This document shows positions 62,156-64,000 of a DNA stretch of 64,000 nucleotides, piece after piece. The notes below the pieces were generated by a model. It searched no databases and was not told where the DNA came from. It saw nothing but the letters and a program-made list of their open reading frames with translations. The position numbers were made by a program, and so were the translations under genes. This DNA comes from AAA044-D11 sp009705075 (GTDB taxonomy: Bacteria; Actinomycetota; Actinomycetes; Nanopelagicales; Nanopelagicaceae): positions 372,001 through 436,000 of the forward strand of contig OZ254179.1 of assembly GCA_965268675.1 (NCBI GenBank), given 5' to 3'. The first letter of the stretch is position 1; every line of letters begins with the position of its first letter.

Positions 62156-64000
62156 ATGGCCGCGAAGAAAAAAGCATCAAGTAAGAAATCTGCGGTAGCT
62201 GATGGAGCTGCCCGCGGAATAGGTGCTATCTGGAAATTTATAGCGAAAACTCTTGGTTCATCTATTCGTTTCATTTTTCGTGGCGCCCAGGATTTAGATC
62301 CAGCCCACCAACGAGATGGAATTGCATTTCTTGTTTTTATCTTTGGATTAATTTCTGCAGCGGGCGTCTGGTTTAGCCTTGATAATGTAGTTGGACATGG
62401 AATATATGCCGGGGTCTACGGAATTTTTGGAAGACTAGGAATAATTACTCCAGTCATATTTATTTACTTTGCATTTCGCCTATTTAAGGCGCCGGATGAT
62501 GCAAAGACAACAGGTCGAATAATTGTTGGAACCTTCGTTTTACTAATCACCATTACAGGTCTGCTTCACATCATTAATGGTTCACATGGAACTGGACAGG
62601 CTGCAATTAGAAATGGCGGTGGCTGGATTGGATATGCAGTCTCAACTCCGCTAGTTGCTCTTGTTACAACGATTCTTGCTGTTCCGATTCTAGTTATTCT
62701 GCTCTTCTTTGGAATTCTGGTAATTACTGCAACTCCAGTCTCGAAAGTTAAAGAGAGACTTTCTAACTTGTTCCATTGGGGAAGTGGCAAAGTTTCAGAT
62801 GCTAGAGCGGCGCGCGCTGAAGAGGCTTTTGAAATTTCAGATACGCCACCTTTTGAAACGCCACTCGTCCAAGGCTTTGTACACGATGATGAAGAGGAAG
62901 AGCTGGATGAAGAGAGCTTCGACGAAGAGTTCACTGTTGAGATTCCAAGAGATCCAACTCCAGTAACTGCGCCAACCGCAATCTCTCCGAGCGCTCCAAA
63001 GCATGCAAAGCAGATGTTGTTAACCGGTGATACTAAATATGTATTGCCGTCAATGGATCTACTAAAGACGGGGCCAACTGCAAAAGCCAAATCGAAAGCT
63101 AATGATGTAGTAGTAGCTGCGCTCTCCGAAGTATTTGAACAATTTGGTGTTGAATGTCGAGTTACTGGTTTCATGCGCGGTCCTACGGTTACTCGATATG
63201 AAGTTGAACTTGGCAACGGAGTGAAAGTTGAAGCAATTACAGCGCTTTCAAAGAATATTTCTTATGCGGTAGCAAGCGGTGATGTGCGAATACTTTCACC
63301 AATCCCAGGTAAATCAGCAGTGGGAATTGAGATTCCAAATACAGATCGCGAGATAGTTGCACTGGGGGATGTGCTGCGCTCTTCAGTGGCTGGAAATGAC
63401 ACCCATCCGATGGTTATTGCGCTCGGTAAAGATGTTGAAGGCAATTTCATCTGCGCGAATTTAGCGAAAATGCCGCACTTGCTGGTTGCTGGAGCAACTG
63501 GAGCCGGTAAGTCTTCGATGATTAATTCACTAGTGGTTTCAATTCTTATGCGTTCAACTCCCGATGATGTCCGCTTAGTAATGATTGACCCAAAGCGCGT
63601 TGAGCTAACGAGCTATGAAGGTATCCCGCATTTGATTGCTCCGATTATCACCAACCCTAAGAAAGCGGCAGATGTTCTTGCTTGGGTAGTTCGTGAGATG
63701 GATATGCGCTACGACGATCTCTCGGCATTTGGCTTCAGACACATCGATGATTTCAACAAGGCAGTAAGGTCTGGAAAACTTACAGTTCCAGAAGGTAGCG
63801 AGCGGATTCTTGAACCTTATCCATACCTGTTGATAATTATTGATGAGCTTGCAGATCTGATGATGGTCGCGGCTCGCGAAGTTGAAGAATCAATCGTGCG
63901 AATTACCCAACTTGCTAGAGCTGCGGGAATTCACTTAGTAATTGCCACGCAGCGCCCTAGCGTGGATATCGTTACCGGTTTGATCAAAGCAAACGTTCCA
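62156..64000 (+). CDS. ftsK: DNA translocase FtsK, 5' part
   Basis: Septal DNA pump that clears and aligns chromosome termini at division. The open frame of 615 codons runs off the window end. A Lys/Ala-rich N-terminus leads into four likely membrane helices (about residues 55-195), then an acidic linker, then the motor domain with Walker A G446-A-T-G-A-G-K452-S and Walker B around IIDELADLMM. The C-terminal gamma domain is missing. TAAGGT (62142-62147) ends 8 nt before ATG 62156, so the mRNA may be nearly leaderless. It is associated by function with the XerC-type recombinase at 25205. Confidence 0.95.
   Translation, partial: MAAKKKASSKKSAVADGAARGIGAIWKFIAKTLGSSIRFIFRGAQDLDPAHQRDGIAFLVFIFGLISAAGVWFSLDNVVGHGIYAGVYGIFGRLGIITPVIFIYFAFRLFKAPDDAKTTGRIIVGTFVLLITITGLLHIINGSHGTGQAAIRNGGGWIGYAVSTPLVALVTTILAVPILVILLFFGILVITATPVSKVKERLSNLFHWGSGKVSDARAARAEEAFEISDTPPFETPLVQGFVHDDEEEELDEESFDEEFTVEIPRDPTPVTAPTAISPSAPKHAKQMLLTGDTKYVLPSMDLLKTGPTAKAKSKANDVVVAALSEVFEQFGVECRVTGFMRGPTVTRYEVELGNGVKVEAITALSKNISYAVASGDVRILSPIPGKSAVGIEIPNTDREIVALGDVLRSSVAGNDTHPMVIALGKDVEGNFICANLAKMPHLLVAGATGAGKSSMINSLVVSILMRSTPDDVRLVMIDPKRVELTSYEGIPHLIAPIITNPKKAADVLAWVVREMDMRYDDLSAFGFRHIDDFNKAVRSGKLTVPEGSERILEPYPYLLIIIDELADLMMVAAREVEESIVRITQLARAAGIHLVIATQRPSVDIVTGLIKANVP

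Noticed and set aside
62566..63216. 216-residue minus-strand frame with poly-Ser stretch
   Set aside because: It is the antisense of the Glu/Asp-rich linker of ftsK; the sense frame is continuous from 62156 through Walker A and B.
1..64000. Search by eye for tRNA genes, CRISPR arrays, IS ends and replication origin boxes
   Set aside because: No cloverleaf with a CCA-side acceptor, no regularly spaced repeats, no transposase and no DnaA-box cluster were recognised; a short tRNA could still be missed without a program.

Overview
The window reads as a continuous, tightly packed stretch of chromosome from a streamlined actinobacterium. Gene order supports this: mreD-mrdA-rodA-rne-rplU-rpmA-obgE-proB, gatCAB, ilvBNC-serA-leuB, rpsB-tsf-pyrH-frr-cdsA-rlmN, dxr-M50 protease-ispG, proS-rimP-nusA-ylxR-infB-rbfA-truB-ribF-rpsO-pnp-M16-dapB, and thyX-dapA-rnj-ftsK are all actinobacterial neighbourhoods. 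The AT-leaning codon use, stop/start overlaps of 1-4 nt and very short spacers fit a small-genome planktonic lineage such as freshwater acI (Nanopelagicales). That placement is inference; no rRNA gene is present. No IS element, prophage, CRISPR array or tRNA was seen, and no gap without a gene exceeds 300 bases.

Layout. 1-3432: end of mreD, mrdA and rodA (cell elongation). 3618-8817: rne, the L21/L27 genes closed by a strong terminator, obgE and a short proB. 8810-14606: a serine hydrolase on the minus strand, proA, then gatCAB. 14615-25195: a branched-chain amino acid block (ilvD, attenuated ilvBNC, serA, leuB, ilvE, cimA) in which citramalate synthase supplies the isoleucine precursor from pyruvate. 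25205-31332: xerC-type recombinase, rpsB-tsf, pyrH, frr, cdsA, rlmN. 31329-39780: polyamine uptake and breakdown (aldehyde dehydrogenase, potDABC-like ABC transporter, FAD amine oxidoreductase, GABA transaminase). 39835-45884: dxr, a site-2-type protease, ispG, proS and a TauE/SafE permease. 45912-56748: translation and RNA processing genes with pnp and an M16 peptidase. 56745-64000: dapB, a mycoredoxin-like protein, azlDC on the minus strand, thyX, dapA, RNase J and the 5' part of ftsK.

Regulation visible in the sequence. A 12-codon leader peptide rich in Ile/Val/Leu followed by a terminator hairpin precedes ilvB and appears to be translated from a leaderless transcript. Eight starts (proA, gatC, ilvB leader, gabT, dxr, ispG, thyX, dapA) have a -10-like hexamer exactly 6 nt before the start codon, the geometry of leaderless transcription. 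A long-range paired leader precedes pnp in the position of the known actino-pnp RNA. A GC-rich, palindrome-rich leader before the amine oxidoreductase, a dyad over the dxr -10, and a mini-ORF plus hairpin before infB are unassigned and are the best candidates for something undescribed.
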